Shown piece by piece: positions 23,259 through 35,108 of a DNA stretch of 64,000 nucleotides. Under the pieces are notes generated by a model that saw nothing but the letters and a program-made list of their open reading frames with translations, did not search any database and was not told where the DNA came from. The position numbers and the translations under genes were made by a program. How positions within the stretch are numbered: the first letter of the stretch is position 1; each line of letters opens with the position of its first letter. This stretch comes from Heterobilharzia americana (Eukaryota > Platyhelminthes > Trematoda > Strigeidida > Schistosomatidae): contig OX104127.1 in assembly GCA_944470555.2 (NCBI GenBank), positions 114,728,741 to 114,792,740 of the forward strand, given 5' to 3'.

Positions 23259-23794
23259 ACAATCACGTGATATATCACAGATGGCCATGTCTTAGGCCTT
23301 TCAAGAAAATTATAAATTTTAGCTTGCAACTTTCGATATCTGGTTTCATTGCGACTGATGCGTATAGTTATTGTTTTGCCATGGAGTGAAGTTCTACGCT
23401 GTGTACATTCCTGGGGTGGTGGCGGTGGTGCAAGAAACTGTTTATATTCCCTAGAAGTACTACATAACACTTTCTTATAATCTAAACACCGATTGGGACC
23501 GTATACATCCAAATAGTTTGACTGGTTACATAATTCTAAGTCAAGATCACATGGATAAGGATCGATTCTTGCATCTGTAGAATCCCATGGTTTACTGTTT
23601 ATCTGAAGGGTTAATTTATCGTTGACTGTACTACTACATCTATCAGTTTCCATGTCATATGGCTGAATTTTCATCTCCATGTCAATCTGATCTTTCTTTT
23701 CCATGTACTCTGCGGTTTTGACTCGTCTGAGATCTCTATGAGTATAATGATTACATGTGTCCATGAAAACATGAGAGCTGAAGTGTGCGGTCAT
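23259..23794 (-). CDS. KCNQ: KCNQ/Kv7 potassium channel, first coding exon
   Basis: This minus-strand exon encodes the cytosolic N-terminus of a voltage-gated potassium channel of the KCNQ (Kv7) family, a tetrameric plasma-membrane channel that sets resting excitability. ATG at 23792-23794 has an in-frame TAA six bases upstream, supporting this start. Residues 1-120 are a polar, unconserved leader; a run of six Pro (about 122-127) follows; residues ~130-178 match the block just before S1 in all KCNQ channels, with YRKLQAKIYNFLERP and a terminal IYHV. The exon ends ATT GT|GTAAGT (donor, rc of 23253-23258) in phase 2, splitting the Val codon exactly where the vertebrate KCNQ exon 1/2 junction falls. 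A possible acceptor (GCTCACAG) would start the exon at 23819. S1-S6, the pore and the calmodulin-binding tail must lie in exons to the left, not found here. Confidence 0.87.
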
Positions 23795-23819
23795 TCCTCT
23801 TTAACATCTATACATTTGA

Positions 23820-24767
23820 CTGTGAGCATTTGTTGACAGAAAGAAATGTATAATATATGTTTATTCCTTTCGTCTTCACTCACAAGTATCAATGTCTGAT
23901 ATGTAATAACTCAAATGATTTTCAGCAAACAAACAGTAATCCGTTGCGTACTATCAATAATTCATTGAATTTACAGTGTAGAATGTCAAGAAGACCAGAG
24001 TTTTTTTGATTTTCCCCTCAATAATTTGTCTAAATATCCAATTCTTCAGGTGCACTGTCACATTATGATTGAACTTATCATGGGAAATTTCGAAGGAAAA
24101 ATTATTCAAAGCAAAAATTTTCAACGTTGTTGATTAGATGAGAAATTGACGAATCACCTTCATCACATTTAAAGCATTTCTAATTGGCTAGAATAACTTT
24201 CTGTTTTAGATTATGGGCAATAATATTTACTCGCTTCATGTCAAACAGAAAACAATTATTGCAGATAAACTGTTTACATCCAAAGACAAACAGTTTATGC
24301 AAAACTATATTTCCGGTAGATTGTTAACCTTGTAAACAATGTGATCATATAGTAGGAAGATTTTTTGAGTTAGGCAATTACAGCAACAATATCAGCAAGA
24401 ACCGCTTATTAGTTTATAACTTATTCAGTATTACCTCGAATAAAATAAACCTATCACAAACCATATTCTCAAATCTCACGATATCTTGTAAACACTACCC
24501 ATATTAGGATATTTTACCTAACAACTAAATTTCCTAAAATATATTGGCTTCGATAAGTTAGACGCTGTACATGGAAAGAATTGTTCTTAGCTCTGATATA
24601 TGTTCTCGTATTGTGAAAATCATCATTTCAAAGAGCAGGATTATCTGTTAAAATCTTGAATGTGTCTTCAACGCTAGTCCGACAATAAAGAGGTACAACT
24701 TAATGACTTATATAATAATCCCAATAATATATACATCATCTATTACAGGAAAGTATTCATCACTGAC
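23820..24767. other. Upstream flank of the KCNQ exon
   Basis: AT-rich sequence upstream of the KCNQ start on the minus strand. It may hold a 5' untranslated exon or promoter, but no motif can be assigned. The possible acceptor at 23820-23827 also fits spliced-leader trans-splicing, which schistosomes use for some genes. Confidence 0.4.
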
Positions 24768-24890
24768 TGACGTCAGTTGGAGAACCATTAAAAACCGAGG
24801 AGCACTGGACAGGTGTCTCGTCGTCGTGTGGAACTGAGCTGAGAAGACCTGTGACCCAATAGGGGGCCGAACTCAGGGCCTTCAAGTAAA
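24768..24890 (-). mobile_element. SINE-B body, decayed minus copy
   Basis: Contains GACGTCAGTTGGAGAACCAT and GAGCACTGGACAGGTGTCTC, shared in inverse orientation with the SINE-B copies at 33.7, 45.4 and 56.6 kb. The 3' strand of stem I and the GTC triplet survive; the CYGANGA side has decayed. Confidence 0.65.
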
Positions 24891-26430
24891 TAAGAGTCAC
24901 TAGGTTGGAGTTTGAAATACATCGTGTAACTGGGAACTGACTGGCGAAATGTCTATGATCTCTGTGTTTTTTATATACTGAGTACTGGATGTACTAACGA
25001 AAAAGTAGCGCTTAAAACTTATAAAGATGCAGTAATGCCAAAGAAGGCGAAGTGAAAGCCATCATTACTTTATCGTGCTATAAACAAAAATATTTGATGT
25101 GATTTGAGAGATGTCTAGCTAAGATTCAACAAATAGAATAATGTAACTACGATTAAGTTATCTCACGAATATTTTGCGTTGAACAGTCAGATCATTGACT
25201 GGCTTGGATTTTTCTGAACAGGTAAACATTTACTTCATACAAATTTCAGCATTTTAATATCCAATCAACTAAGGTATTATTTCAGTTAAATATTTGCTGA
25301 GCGTTATATCAAATGCTTTTTGCCTTTTTAAGTAGAGGACATCACTACTGCACTACTAATAAACTTTCATTCACTTTATGATGTGTAACTGGTACCTAAA
25401 CTTGGTTATATCCGCTTATATTTCACAGTAAACTTCAAAAACCAAACAAACGGTTACCTAATGGTGACATCTCCTCAAATAACTGATACAATCTCCAGAT
25501 CTTCAATCATATACGATTAATTTGAAGATATAATCTTCATCCCTGAAATATGTGATCCAAATAGGTTACAACGACTAAGTAAGCTATGTGAACTATAGTT
25601 ACAACTAATTATTATATATTTTATTCAAGGTCAAACGACTTATATCATCACTTGTGACAAAGATTTTGACTGTGGATAGTTTCTTCAAAGGAAGAATGAT
25701 TTACACTCAACTATTTCACAGTGATTGTAAAATACGTTATCAACTTTCGAGAAAACGATGGATGCGAAAAACTTTTCTCTTTCACAATAATACACACTTC
25801 TGAAATCTGTAAATGGAAAAAACCGAGCGTTTAGTGGATTCATTAACTTAATTCATGTCTTGTAAGAGATATGTAAACTAACGTTTTCTCATAGGTTTCA
25901 AGATAATCTTTTGCTAGCTGGTTGAGGTTAGGGAAAAATGGCAATTTTTCACCAGACCTAATTGCTTGTTTTCCACAAATGTATAATTCTGAAACACAGA
26001 AACAGTACTAGTGAACATACTATGATTGAAGGCTCTTGTTGATGCTAAGGATGATGTTAATGAAGAATTGCGTACGTATTTCAAATGCACGTATACACTT
26101 TGAAACACTGTATATTCTGAATTACACACTTTATAGTAGTAAATTAACAGCACTTTATGCTGTTGTAAGCTGTCTGACTCTGAGGTGGCGAATGAATGAT
26201 CAGTATATGATAAGTAACTCAGCTATGCGCTAAGACAACTAAATAGTGTAATAATAGATTCTCATTTTCTAAATTTAAGAACGCAAATAAAAATGCCTGG
26301 TTTTTAAATGAGATTTTGTGCCTGCTTGTTATAACTAGAAATTCAGGTGATTATTTTGAGAGTTATAAAAAAGTATTCGCAGATTGAATACAACCTGTAA
26401 ATGTTAATGCTAAACAATGACATGTAGGAA
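24891..26430. other. Unassigned AT-rich DNA
   Basis: No gene or repeat recognised. Confidence 0.45.
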
Positions 26431-26442
26431 TACATAATAGGT
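26431..26442. repeat. Target-site duplication, left copy (RTE minus)
   Basis: TACATAATAGGT here matches TACATGAATAGGT at 29648-29660 with one inserted G, flanking the minus-strand RTE copy. Confidence 0.7.
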
Positions 26443-29400
26443 TATATTATTATTCTTTATTTGTCAACTGGGTTCCTAATGGAACATAGGGGTTCAGTAG
26501 CCCCTCTGCAGTGCACCCCGTCCTCTGAAATCTTTTGAAAATTGCCCCACGACAGCCCACAAGCTCTCATTTCTTCCTCGCACAATCTCTCCCATGTCAC
26601 CCTCACCTCGCAAGCCGAACTCGTCGCTTCCCATCTCGGTTCCACTCGAGGGTCTGATCTGGTACGTGATGTACCTTGTCGGCCTTCCCAGTGTATGCCC
26701 AATCCATATCAAATTCCTTCTGCTTATTTGTTCAGAGACAGCTTCTTGGTTGGTTCGTTGCCCGGTGAGAGTTCCTTGTTGCTTATTCTTAGTATTCTGG
26801 TCATCTGATCTTCAGTACCGACCAAGCGTAGGCAGTTGTTGATGAATGTCTGTAGTTTGTTGAAAATCCCTTTCGTAACGCGTCAAGTCTCTCAGCCATG
26901 CAGAGGCACTGACTTGACGTTGGTGTTGAAAATCCGGATCTTGTTCACACTTTATGCTGAGTGCAGTAGATCTCCACACTGGTTTCAGGTTGATGAACGC
27001 CTGTCTTGCTTTTACGATCCTGGCTGGTTTGACGTCCTCGTCTGTACCACCACCGCCTGCATTTGAAATGATGCTGCCCAGATAGGTGAAAGAGGCTACT
27101 TCCTTGAAGTCTCTTCTGCTAATGCTGACTGGAGCCTCTTGTTGTTGGTGGTGCTCTTGGTTTAGTATCGTCATCACCTCTGTCTTCTCTATGTCCACTT
27201 GAAGTCCCGTCTTCGCTACACTGCCTCGACACTTCTGTTAACTTGTTAGTGTTTGCCTGTAGATCTCCATGTTCGTGTGACATCGGACACAAGTCATCGG
27301 CGAAATCCAAACCTTCTAGGATGTTTTCCCGGTCCACCTAGCGTATCCTCCTCTTCTCACTCCTCACTGTTTGTTGCATGATCCAGTCCACTACAATCAG
27401 GAATATCACGGGTGATAGTAGACAGTCTTGTTTCACTCCTGTCTTCAGTTCACTTCAAAAGCATCAGTGAGCTTCCCATTGTGAATTACTTGGCTGGCAT
27501 GTGGCGTCTTCATATGGTTGTTGAATGAGGTCGATAAAGGTTTGTGGCACTAAAATCGTAGTGTTGAAGCAGCTTCCTGCCAAATTACTTGTCGGTCGAC
27601 TCTGTCAGTGGCCTTTTCAAAGTCGATGAAGTTGAGTTGGAGGGTTGACTGTCATTCTATACTCTGTTCTATGATGATGCGTAGTGTAGCGTTGCAATTT
27701 GGTCCGTATATGATTTATACTTCTTGAATCCAGCCAGCCTGTTCTGTCCATAGTTTTGAATGCAGCGCATCTTTTTGTCTCTACAGGATGATGCGGCCTA
27801 ATATTTTGCTTGCTACGGGTAGATAGGAGCGTGATTCCACGCCAGTTCTTGCAAACAATTAGGTCGTCCTTTTTCTGAAATTTGTCAAAGCAGCCCTTCT
27901 TTCAGACCATCAGCAGGTACGTACCTTTTTCTTCCAGACCTTCTGCAATAGTGGTGTGAGCATGTTCGCTGTTGTCTCTGTGTCCGCTCTCATTGCTACT
28001 GGTGGGATTCCATCTGGTCCTACTGCTTTCCCGCACTTCAGTAGATTTATGGCGTTCGGGACTTCGACTTTCATAGGAGGGTTTGTGTTCACTTGTAGTT
28101 CTGTGGCTGCTTGTGGTATATTTGGACGGAGTGCAGGTGATGGTCGATTCAAGAGCTTTTCGAAGTGGCCAGCCCATCGTTTCCTTTGTTTCTCTTCTTT
28201 GTTAATTAGTTTTCCTTCGTCATCTTTCATTAGTTTCATCTGTGTTGATCTCTTTTATCTTCAGTAGTAACCTCGTTATTTGACACAATGTTGTCAGTTC
28301 TCTGTCTCTCCTACCAGCAGCCTGTTCTGCTTCACTTGCCAATGTGTCGTGGGAGTGTCTTTTGTCTTTGCGTGCGATCTTCACTTCTTTGTCCAGTGTA
28401 ATGTTTCATACGTTGTACTCAGTTCCTCCTCTCTTTGAGCATCCTTGCACTGATTCCTTTTCTGCTTCACCATCCTCCTCTCCCTGCTCTATCAGCTCCC
28501 ATGTGTCCATTGAGATCCATTTCTTATCTTATTTCTTCTTCCTTCCTAATACAGTTATGCAGGTTTCTTTCCACATAGCTTTCAAAGAGTTCCAGTATCC
28601 ATGTTTCTTGAGTTGAAGGCTTCCAACTTGATTTTGAAGTCGTCTGAACCTACATCTGCTCCTTTTCTTGACCTTGTGTCAAGTAGGCTGGCTGCGTCTC
28701 CACTTTCTTGAGATTGAGACAGAGTCGATCTGATTTTTGGTGTAGAGTGTCCTGGTGTCTGGTGAAATCCATGTCGCTTTGTGGATATCCTTGTGCTTGA
28801 ACACACTGCCTCCAATCACCAAATCGTTGAATGCACAGAATTCTGCAAACAACTCTCCATTCTCATTTATCATTTCACCGAGCACTTCTCGACCCATGGT
28901 TAGTTCCCTTCCTGTCTTGTCCGCTCACAGTTTGGCATTCATGTCGCCTATTAGAATTTTGATGTCGCCAAATGAGGTCTTGTCTAGTGCTGATTTCAGT
29001 TGTCTGTAGTATTCATCCTTCTTCTCTTGATTCGCATTATTTGTAGTTGTGTAGCTTTGTACTATTGTGACTTTCCTCCCTTTTGAGTTGAACCTTTATG
29101 TTATGATCCTGGAGGAGATTGGTTTCCACTGTATGAGAGCCTTCGATGGTCTTGGAGACACCATCATAGCCACTCCATAACTCAGTATGCTCGTGGTTAT
29201 CGTCTGGGTGACAATATCGGAGTAGATTATTGATTCTCCAGTTGGCAGTTCGGTGAGTCCCTTACATTCCACCTGCTTTCGCAAAATTCCTAACACTTTA
29301 ATGTGATACCTTCTCATCTCCTTTGCAATCTGGGCTGCCTTGCTAGGTTCAAACACAGTGCGGACATTCCGTGTTCTCACGTTTACTTTCGCTTTCATCG

Positions 29401-29647
29401 ACAGAAGGGAAGAAACATCGGCCAATTGGCTTCCCGAAGGCTTTCACCAACTGGCGTCATTTCGCCTCTCCGATTCCAGCGAGGAATAGTATTGTTTTTA
29501 TTTTTTATATCTTGTTTGTGCTGTGAAGTCTCTTTAGCGATTAGATTGGTTTTCCGTTGTAGAGTTGCTAGCCCTATGCCTAACTTTCTCTCTTTACCCT
29601 GGCTTAGGGCCGGCTAGTAACTAGTGAACTAGTCAACCAGTCGAGGT
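26443..29647 (-). mobile_element. Full-length, non-coding RTE LINE copy
   Basis: The complete 3.2-kb RTE element lies on the minus strand. Its 5' end (CTAGTCAACCAGTCGAGGT on plus, ending 29647) matches the start of the 10.1-kb element, its 3' end is a short ATT-rich tail near 26443-26455, and imperfect 12/13-bp target-site duplications flank it. Endonuclease and reverse-transcriptase homology is continuous but broken by stops and frameshifts, so no long frame remains (longest intact pieces about 110-130 residues, e.g. 27910-28239 with CGKAVGPDGIPP and 28679-28897). Its last 1.2 kb is almost identical to the copy at 17570-18799, although the whole element is clearly diverged from the 10.1-kb one. 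Confidence 0.92.
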
Positions 29648-29660
29648 TACATGAATAGGT
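29648..29660. repeat. Target-site duplication, right copy (RTE minus)
   Basis: TACATGAATAGGT; see 26431-26442. Confidence 0.7.
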
Positions 29661-30724
29661 GCACACTGGAAAAACAGAAAGACATTTCGCTTTGTATTGA
29701 GTCTAAGATGAAAGGAATTGTTTTGAAATGTTTTGCAACCAGTTGCTACTTTACAAACAACAGTCTTCAAGTAGTGGGCATGCCGAAGATGCTTCTTGCA
29801 ATGGCTAAGAGATTTCAAAAAACTATTACCACCAGTGAGGTTAAATTGGATACTACTTCTGTAATCTTTAAGATCAGCTACAGTTGTTCAGGAAACGGAC
29901 ATTAATTTCATGTTCCAAAACGGATCTTGCCCTTAGCATGATTCTAAATATGACTATAAATGATCGCTTAATAGGAGACTGAGACTATAACAAAACGTAT
30001 CTACTGCTTGTTAATTTTCCGTGACTCTCCAGTTAATGTTTGGCAGAAAGTGGCCTAGATGGAACTCAACATTTTATGTCACGAACTATTAGGTTAGAAT
30101 TTTTCGATTTCAGTTTTGCTTCTTGTCATAGTATGGTCTGGAAATGCCTTATTGAACAATGCATCCTACAGTTAATAAGTTAACTTTTCATTTAATGGTT
30201 TTATACGTTCGTGAAAACTGTATATATATGTTGTTTTTTCAAAATTAAGTGTCTTCTTTATAATGACAAAGTGGTCTTTGTCTTCCGATTATCGCAGCTC
30301 AGAGAAGTATAGGGTTTGGAGGAAGAACAGTCACTACTTGCATCGAATCCATGTATCTCACCGCGTTATTAATGTCCACGTACTTATTTTCTCCTGCACT
30401 TGGTCGCTTTAGTGTTTACCCATACTTTTAAGCAATTCAAATTCCCTCAAAGCTACCAAGTGTATAAACCTACTTCCATTATGACAGGATGAACAGATTA
30501 AGAAACATTTTCTCATATCAACACTTCAGTTAAACCAAAATTTACATGAAATTACTGAATTTAAACTCCTGTGACTTTATGTGTTATATCTATGGATAAA
30601 ATCTTTTCACAGTGGTTTTCACTATCATCAACAACTATCTCTGAAATTATGAGAACCAAGGTAGTTATAAAACACGAGGAATATGCTTAGAAATTTCGCT
30701 TTGCCTTGACTTAAGAATGCGAAC
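29661..30724. other. Unassigned AT-rich DNA
   Basis: An open frame at 29651-29905 (plus) runs out of the RTE flank and shows no recognisable domain. Nothing else is seen. Confidence 0.4.
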
Positions 30725-30900
30725 AAAAGAGTTTTATTAGATACCTGGAAGCAATTTGTCAGGAAGCCAAAGACCTAGGTTTTGGCACTAGCCAAAAGGA
30801 TATGTCTGCAATCACAGAGGTAACGGATGTCTCTTTTGTGATTCGAATCCGCGTTAACAACTTCTGCAATCAAACACGCCACCAATTAGCTATCCAAGCA
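30725..30900 (-). mobile_element. SINE-C (tRNA-derived), minus copy
   Basis: On the minus strand a B box (GGATTCGAATC, rc of about 30840-30851) is followed by a body with GTGCCAAAACCTAGGTC and GGCTTCCTGACAAATTG (rc of about 30747-30795). The same tail words occur at 43.2, 43.7 and 57.6 kb. The family name is local. Confidence 0.6.
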
Positions 30901-32174
30901 AAGACTGACTTATTGTAGGACTAGTTTACTTACACCGGCTGGTCACTGAAGAGTAATTAGTTTCATATTATCTGGTCCCAAGTACTGACAATACTCCATT
31001 TATCATTTTGTAGTTTTCATTCAGTGAATGGTACTGAAGTGAGATAGATGTTATTTGTCTTTAAAAAGTAGTCGCTTAAGATGATGCGTTTAAAACCAGT
31101 AACATTTCCATTGAAGAGTAAATTATCTAATTAGTGTTAACTGTTATGTTTAATTTCATATTTTAAATTAGTTCATATGAAGGACAGAATCTGAAGTATT
31201 GGTGTGATTGTGTAAAAAATAGTCATCCACTGATTTTTCACAATTAAGACGCAGTTGATTTTTGTCATATAACATTTCTGAGAATGGCAAACCAAACTAT
31301 GCTTATCACTCTTTCATTATTGTTTTATCATATCTGAATAAAACCACATCTTATAGATCTAACCTATCACCTGCCAGTTTCAATAAATTGAAATTCTCTC
31401 AGTGACCGCGTGCACTTTCATGAAGTAGGCAACGAGTAGTGTGAGGATTTGTTATACTACCTAGCTGCTCACATCTTAGTGGTAGGAGCCACGTTCAAAC
31501 CTGGTTCAAGAACAGGCAACTAAATCAATGGAATTGAAACATCACTTCTTACTGCCAGTATATACACTGAAGTATATATGCTGTTAGAGTTGATATGTAC
31601 TTCTTGACGCAAACTAGAATATGTCGACTGTTATTCTTTTGCCAGTGACATTTTAACGTTAAAATCGATAATTGTCTACTTTGGATATTCCACCGGACAG
31701 TGTGTAGGAATATAAAAATGCAAATCAGGAAAGGAAACAATATTTGCTTAATATTCTAACCTTAAATAAATTATCGTCCGAATATTAGTTGATACGAAAA
31801 AAGTCATTTTCTCACAACCATGCCTTTCTTATTATCATGGATTTGATCAGATTTGATGTAAGTAGGAAAACGACCTTCTTTAGTCTACTTAATAGCTAAC
31901 TAGACAAATCGATCTGGAAAGTGACCATTTTTCATTCTCTTTGGTCACTTGACATAAGACAGCCTAGCACTTGTAATAATAATAATAATCGCTTAATTTC
32001 AAACAATATGTACAACATTATGAAATTCTCAGCATGCAATTTTTAAACAAATTCAGTTTCAGAACAGTACTTTCGGACGAAACGGTTTTTGAATTGAAAT
32101 GATGTTAATAATAACGGTATTCGACGTAATGATGTTATAAAAACCAGCTGGTTCTAGATGGGTATCCGGTCCAT
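30901..32174. other. Unassigned; short (TAA)n at 31976-31990
   Basis: No gene. A possible tRNA-like relic lies at about 31470-31510 (CTTAGTGGTAGGAGCC followed by GTTCAAACC). An ATA-repeat is present at 31976-31990. Confidence 0.4.
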
Positions 32175-32395
32175 GATGAAAAATCAACAGAAATGCAAGC
32201 GTAATTTTGGTGATGGTGGTTCACTCACACGGTGCAAAAATCTGTAACTCAAGCTAAGGATCTGACGGCTAGAAATACGAAATACTTTTTTGCACCGAAA
32301 AATTAATTTCCATATAACGTAACAGTTTTCCTCTGCTTTGTTATTGACTCGAGTAATGAACAGTTGGAAACAATTTAAAAGTGTGCAACAATAAA
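32175..32395 (+). repeat. Dispersed repeat shared with 63785-64000
   Basis: Shares ordered words with the right end of the window: AATCAACAGAAA, TTTGRTGATRG, GGTTCA, AATCTG then ACTCAAGCT, and AAAGTGTGCA-like sequence at the end. Similarity runs about 220 bases with indels. No coding capacity, A/B box or terminal repeats are visible, so its class is unknown. Confidence 0.6.
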
Positions 32396-33469
32396 TGATA
32401 TATTCAGAGGACATATATAAATAATTAAAACAAATTAAAAGGAAAGAATTTAATCAAAAATGTTGGATGGATAAATTTGGTAGCCTAAGATTCAAGTGGC
32501 CGCCAAGATAATTAGTTCAAAATATCTTTTACTGCCTGTAATATTTTCTACCAATGATCAAGTGTTTGAAGATGCCAACCGTTTAACAACTATCTCATAC
32601 AAATAATCAAACCTTTTCTGGAAGGTAGATACCCCAGGTAAACATTTGATTATGGATCTGACAACAATGTAAACTTCATGCACAAAAAGGTTTTTCTCCT
32701 AAGAAGTCGTACATACGTCATACTAAGGAGTCGTGACTGAAATTTAAGCATCTAAAACTTGAGAGTCTACAAGCTGATGCAAAATAAAGTATGAATCTGG
32801 CTTTTCTGTACGAAAGGTGAAGACAGGAAACTTAAGATTGATCTTCACACTAGTGAACGCTAAATGAATCACAGCATGTGCTAAAATATACCCTAGCAAT
32901 TTACTACCGTACAAAACAACGATTAAATGCTGTATTTGCTACACCAGCAACAGTTCACTATACAAAAATGATATGTTTCAGAAAACCCAAGGGAGACTAG
33001 TTAAGATGCAACGGAAGAGTAAATACCAACAGCACAAGTAAATTTTCAACTGACTTGAATCCCAAGACTTTAACAATTGTTAGTTTTTCACAACAGAGCT
33101 ATTTCAAAATCGCATAAAAAGGTTAAACTTGATTTTTATTCTTATTCAAGTTTCACAGTCGTATTTCATACATATTTCACTTAGCTGCACTGATTTCCGC
33201 TTTGTAAATAGGTAGGTAATGTCAATTTCCGTGTGTTGTTTCAAAGGGAAAAGGCTTTATCCGTCCAATCCATTTACGTTTTTGATGTTGATTTTTCTTG
33301 ATAACATTCGTGTTATTTTGACCACTGTTTTTCTGCATTATTTACCTGACAAATTACCAGTGTTAATTTTTCAAGACAAAGACTGTTACTTTCCTGTCAT
33401 TTTTGGGGGGATACATCGCCTACTAATCAACAGATAAGCAATATCTAAGTATATATCTGTTGATGCGAG
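32396..33469. other. Unassigned AT-rich DNA
   Basis: No gene or repeat recognised. Confidence 0.45.
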
Positions 33470-33612
33470 GTAACTGAAAAGTGGCTCGATGTCCAGGCAA
33501 CCTGGAGGAAACTGCTTTGTATCTTGTCGCTATTGAGGTTTTCGTTTCACCTTTAATCATCAGCTGGTGTCAGTAATACTAATACCTGTCTGCTAAAACA
33601 CAGCCGTCTTGC
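33470..33612 (+). mobile_element. SINE-D body fragment, plus
   Basis: The tail TTTCACCTTTAATCATCAGC (33545-33564) and following words match the body of the SINE-D copy at 54980-55150 and the inverted copy at 59838-59990. The tRNA-like head is not clear. Confidence 0.55.
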
Positions 33613-33684
33613 ATCACTACAGGGAAAAACATATGTATATACATTTTTGAGATGAATGGGGATTTTCAATTAAGAGGTAGTACT

Positions 33685-33790
33685 CATCATGGACAGACGT
33701 CAGTTGAGGAACCATTGAAAATCTTGGAGGACTGAATAGCTACTTCGTCCTAGTATGGGACTCTTCGGCAGTATGCACTCAGGACCCGGT
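33685..33790 (-). mobile_element. SINE-B body, minus copy
   Basis: Contains GACGTCAGTTGAGGAACCAT in inverse orientation and a well-kept hammerhead-like core (33731-33772). The tRNA-like head is not visible beyond about 33790. Confidence 0.7.
33731..33772 (-). ncRNA. Hammerhead-like motif in SINE-B
   Basis: On the minus strand: ACTG (rc of 33769-33772), CCGAAGAG (rc of 33761-33768), stem II GTCC/GGAC with a 6-7 base loop, GAA, a two-pair stem III over AGCT (G-U plus U-A), a U in the cleavage position, and CAGT (rc of 33731-33734) closing stem I. Only the U4-to-C change departs from the core rules. Confidence 0.65.
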
Positions 33791-34474
33791 TGTATGTATA
33801 TAAATGTTTTTATCATTAAAAAGGGTGAACAATTTAAGATTTGTTGGTAAGTTTTATTGTTATTAAGGTTAAAGGTTAACTCTGTGCTCTGTTAAATTAC
33901 TAATCTTTATGCCATTTCGTCTACTGTCAAACAGTCTAGTCTTCATTGGACATTCTAATTGTCATATAGTCGGCCTCTATTTCCACTTTTATTTCTTCTA
34001 TCCTAGCTGACGTTTTTACTTTACAGACCGTAAATATATTTATCGCCCAAAAATAATGTGTCAATGATATTTCTGTCGATCGGTACTGTCGCATTTCGTT
34101 TTGGTAAATAATATGCACAAAGTGAACATCATGAAACCTAAGCGAAGAAAGAATATGAGCTTGTCTGAGATTAGGTTGTACGCAATCTTACGGTATATTT
34201 CATGGTGTGACTATAAAATTATCTGTTCTGTTGATTTATTAACAGTAACAACAAAGATAAGACTTTACTGCAGTATTTTTAAAAGGCTGATAAAGATTTT
34301 GAAATAAATGGTTATCAGAATGCCACGGGTTTACAGCTTTGAAATTCATTCCGAATGGAGACAGAAATGAATGAGTTTGGCATCACGATACAGCTAAATT
34401 AATGAAGTTCACATGTCAACTAGTAACAATTTAAAGGCTTTTATAAACAGGAATACAGTTTGTCCATTGTTTCG

Positions 34475-34926
34475 ATGTTTTTAAGAGTTCTCTGATTGAT
34501 GTCGGTTCGTGGTGAATACCAACTAGAAAGGAATATATCCCCACAAAACCCCCAAGTGAACTACTATTCAGTGCTCATTGGGGACTTGCTTCCAGATAAA
34601 ATTCCTCAAAGTTCTGATGAGAAATCCTGACTAGTAGGGGAAACCAAGTCGAACATGTGAAGAAGAACTCATCGATGACATTGGACTAAGGCTGGGCTAA
34701 ATTGCGAACTGATGGAGTAGGAAAATATATGCCATTGGATTCCGAATCAGATAATCAATAACAACATGCTTGGAATAAAATCTGAATTTCCTGAGGTTTA
34801 TCCCAGCTGACGTATTTGTATGCACTACTGAGGAGCCCCATGGTAGGATGAAAAGCCTACCTAGTAATCCCAGGTTTTCAGTGGTTCTCCAACTGACGCC
34901 AGTTTGTCATGAATATCGACTTGAAG
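34475..34926 (+). mobile_element. SINE-B partial tandem: tail of one unit plus a full ~400-bp unit
   Basis: 34475-34526 matches the SINE-B 3' end (GATGTCGGTTCGTGGTGAAT at 34500-34519). The same end recurs at 34896-34922 (ACTGACGCC...TTTGTCATGAAT), about 400 bases later, after a full body containing AATTGCGAACTGATGG-type sequence (also at 63.39 kb) and the hammerhead-like motif 34824-34865. Two ends in the same direction 400 bases apart suggest a head-to-tail arrangement. Confidence 0.6.
34824..34865 (+). ncRNA. Hammerhead-like motif in SINE-B with CUGAGGA core
   Basis: ACTA (34824-34827) can pair with TAGT (34862-34865) as stem I. The core is CTGAGGAG (34828-34835), which satisfies the CUGANGA rule exactly, unlike the other SINE-B copies. 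GAA is at 34850-34852. Stem II is weak and the cleavage triplet reads ACC instead of GTC, so this copy is unlikely to cleave. Confidence 0.5.
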
Positions 34927-35108
34927 CTTCGGTTGTCTCGTCTTCAATGAGCTGAGTGGTTTGATTATATGACCTCCATAATCTTTCTAAATAATGCCGT
35001 CAGCACCAACTTCATACTTAAGTTCACATACTGCTTAGATAAAAGTGATTTTTTTGTTATTTTGCTCTATTCTTCACACTTTTAAAGTCTGATGTTTAAA
35101 GAACGATG

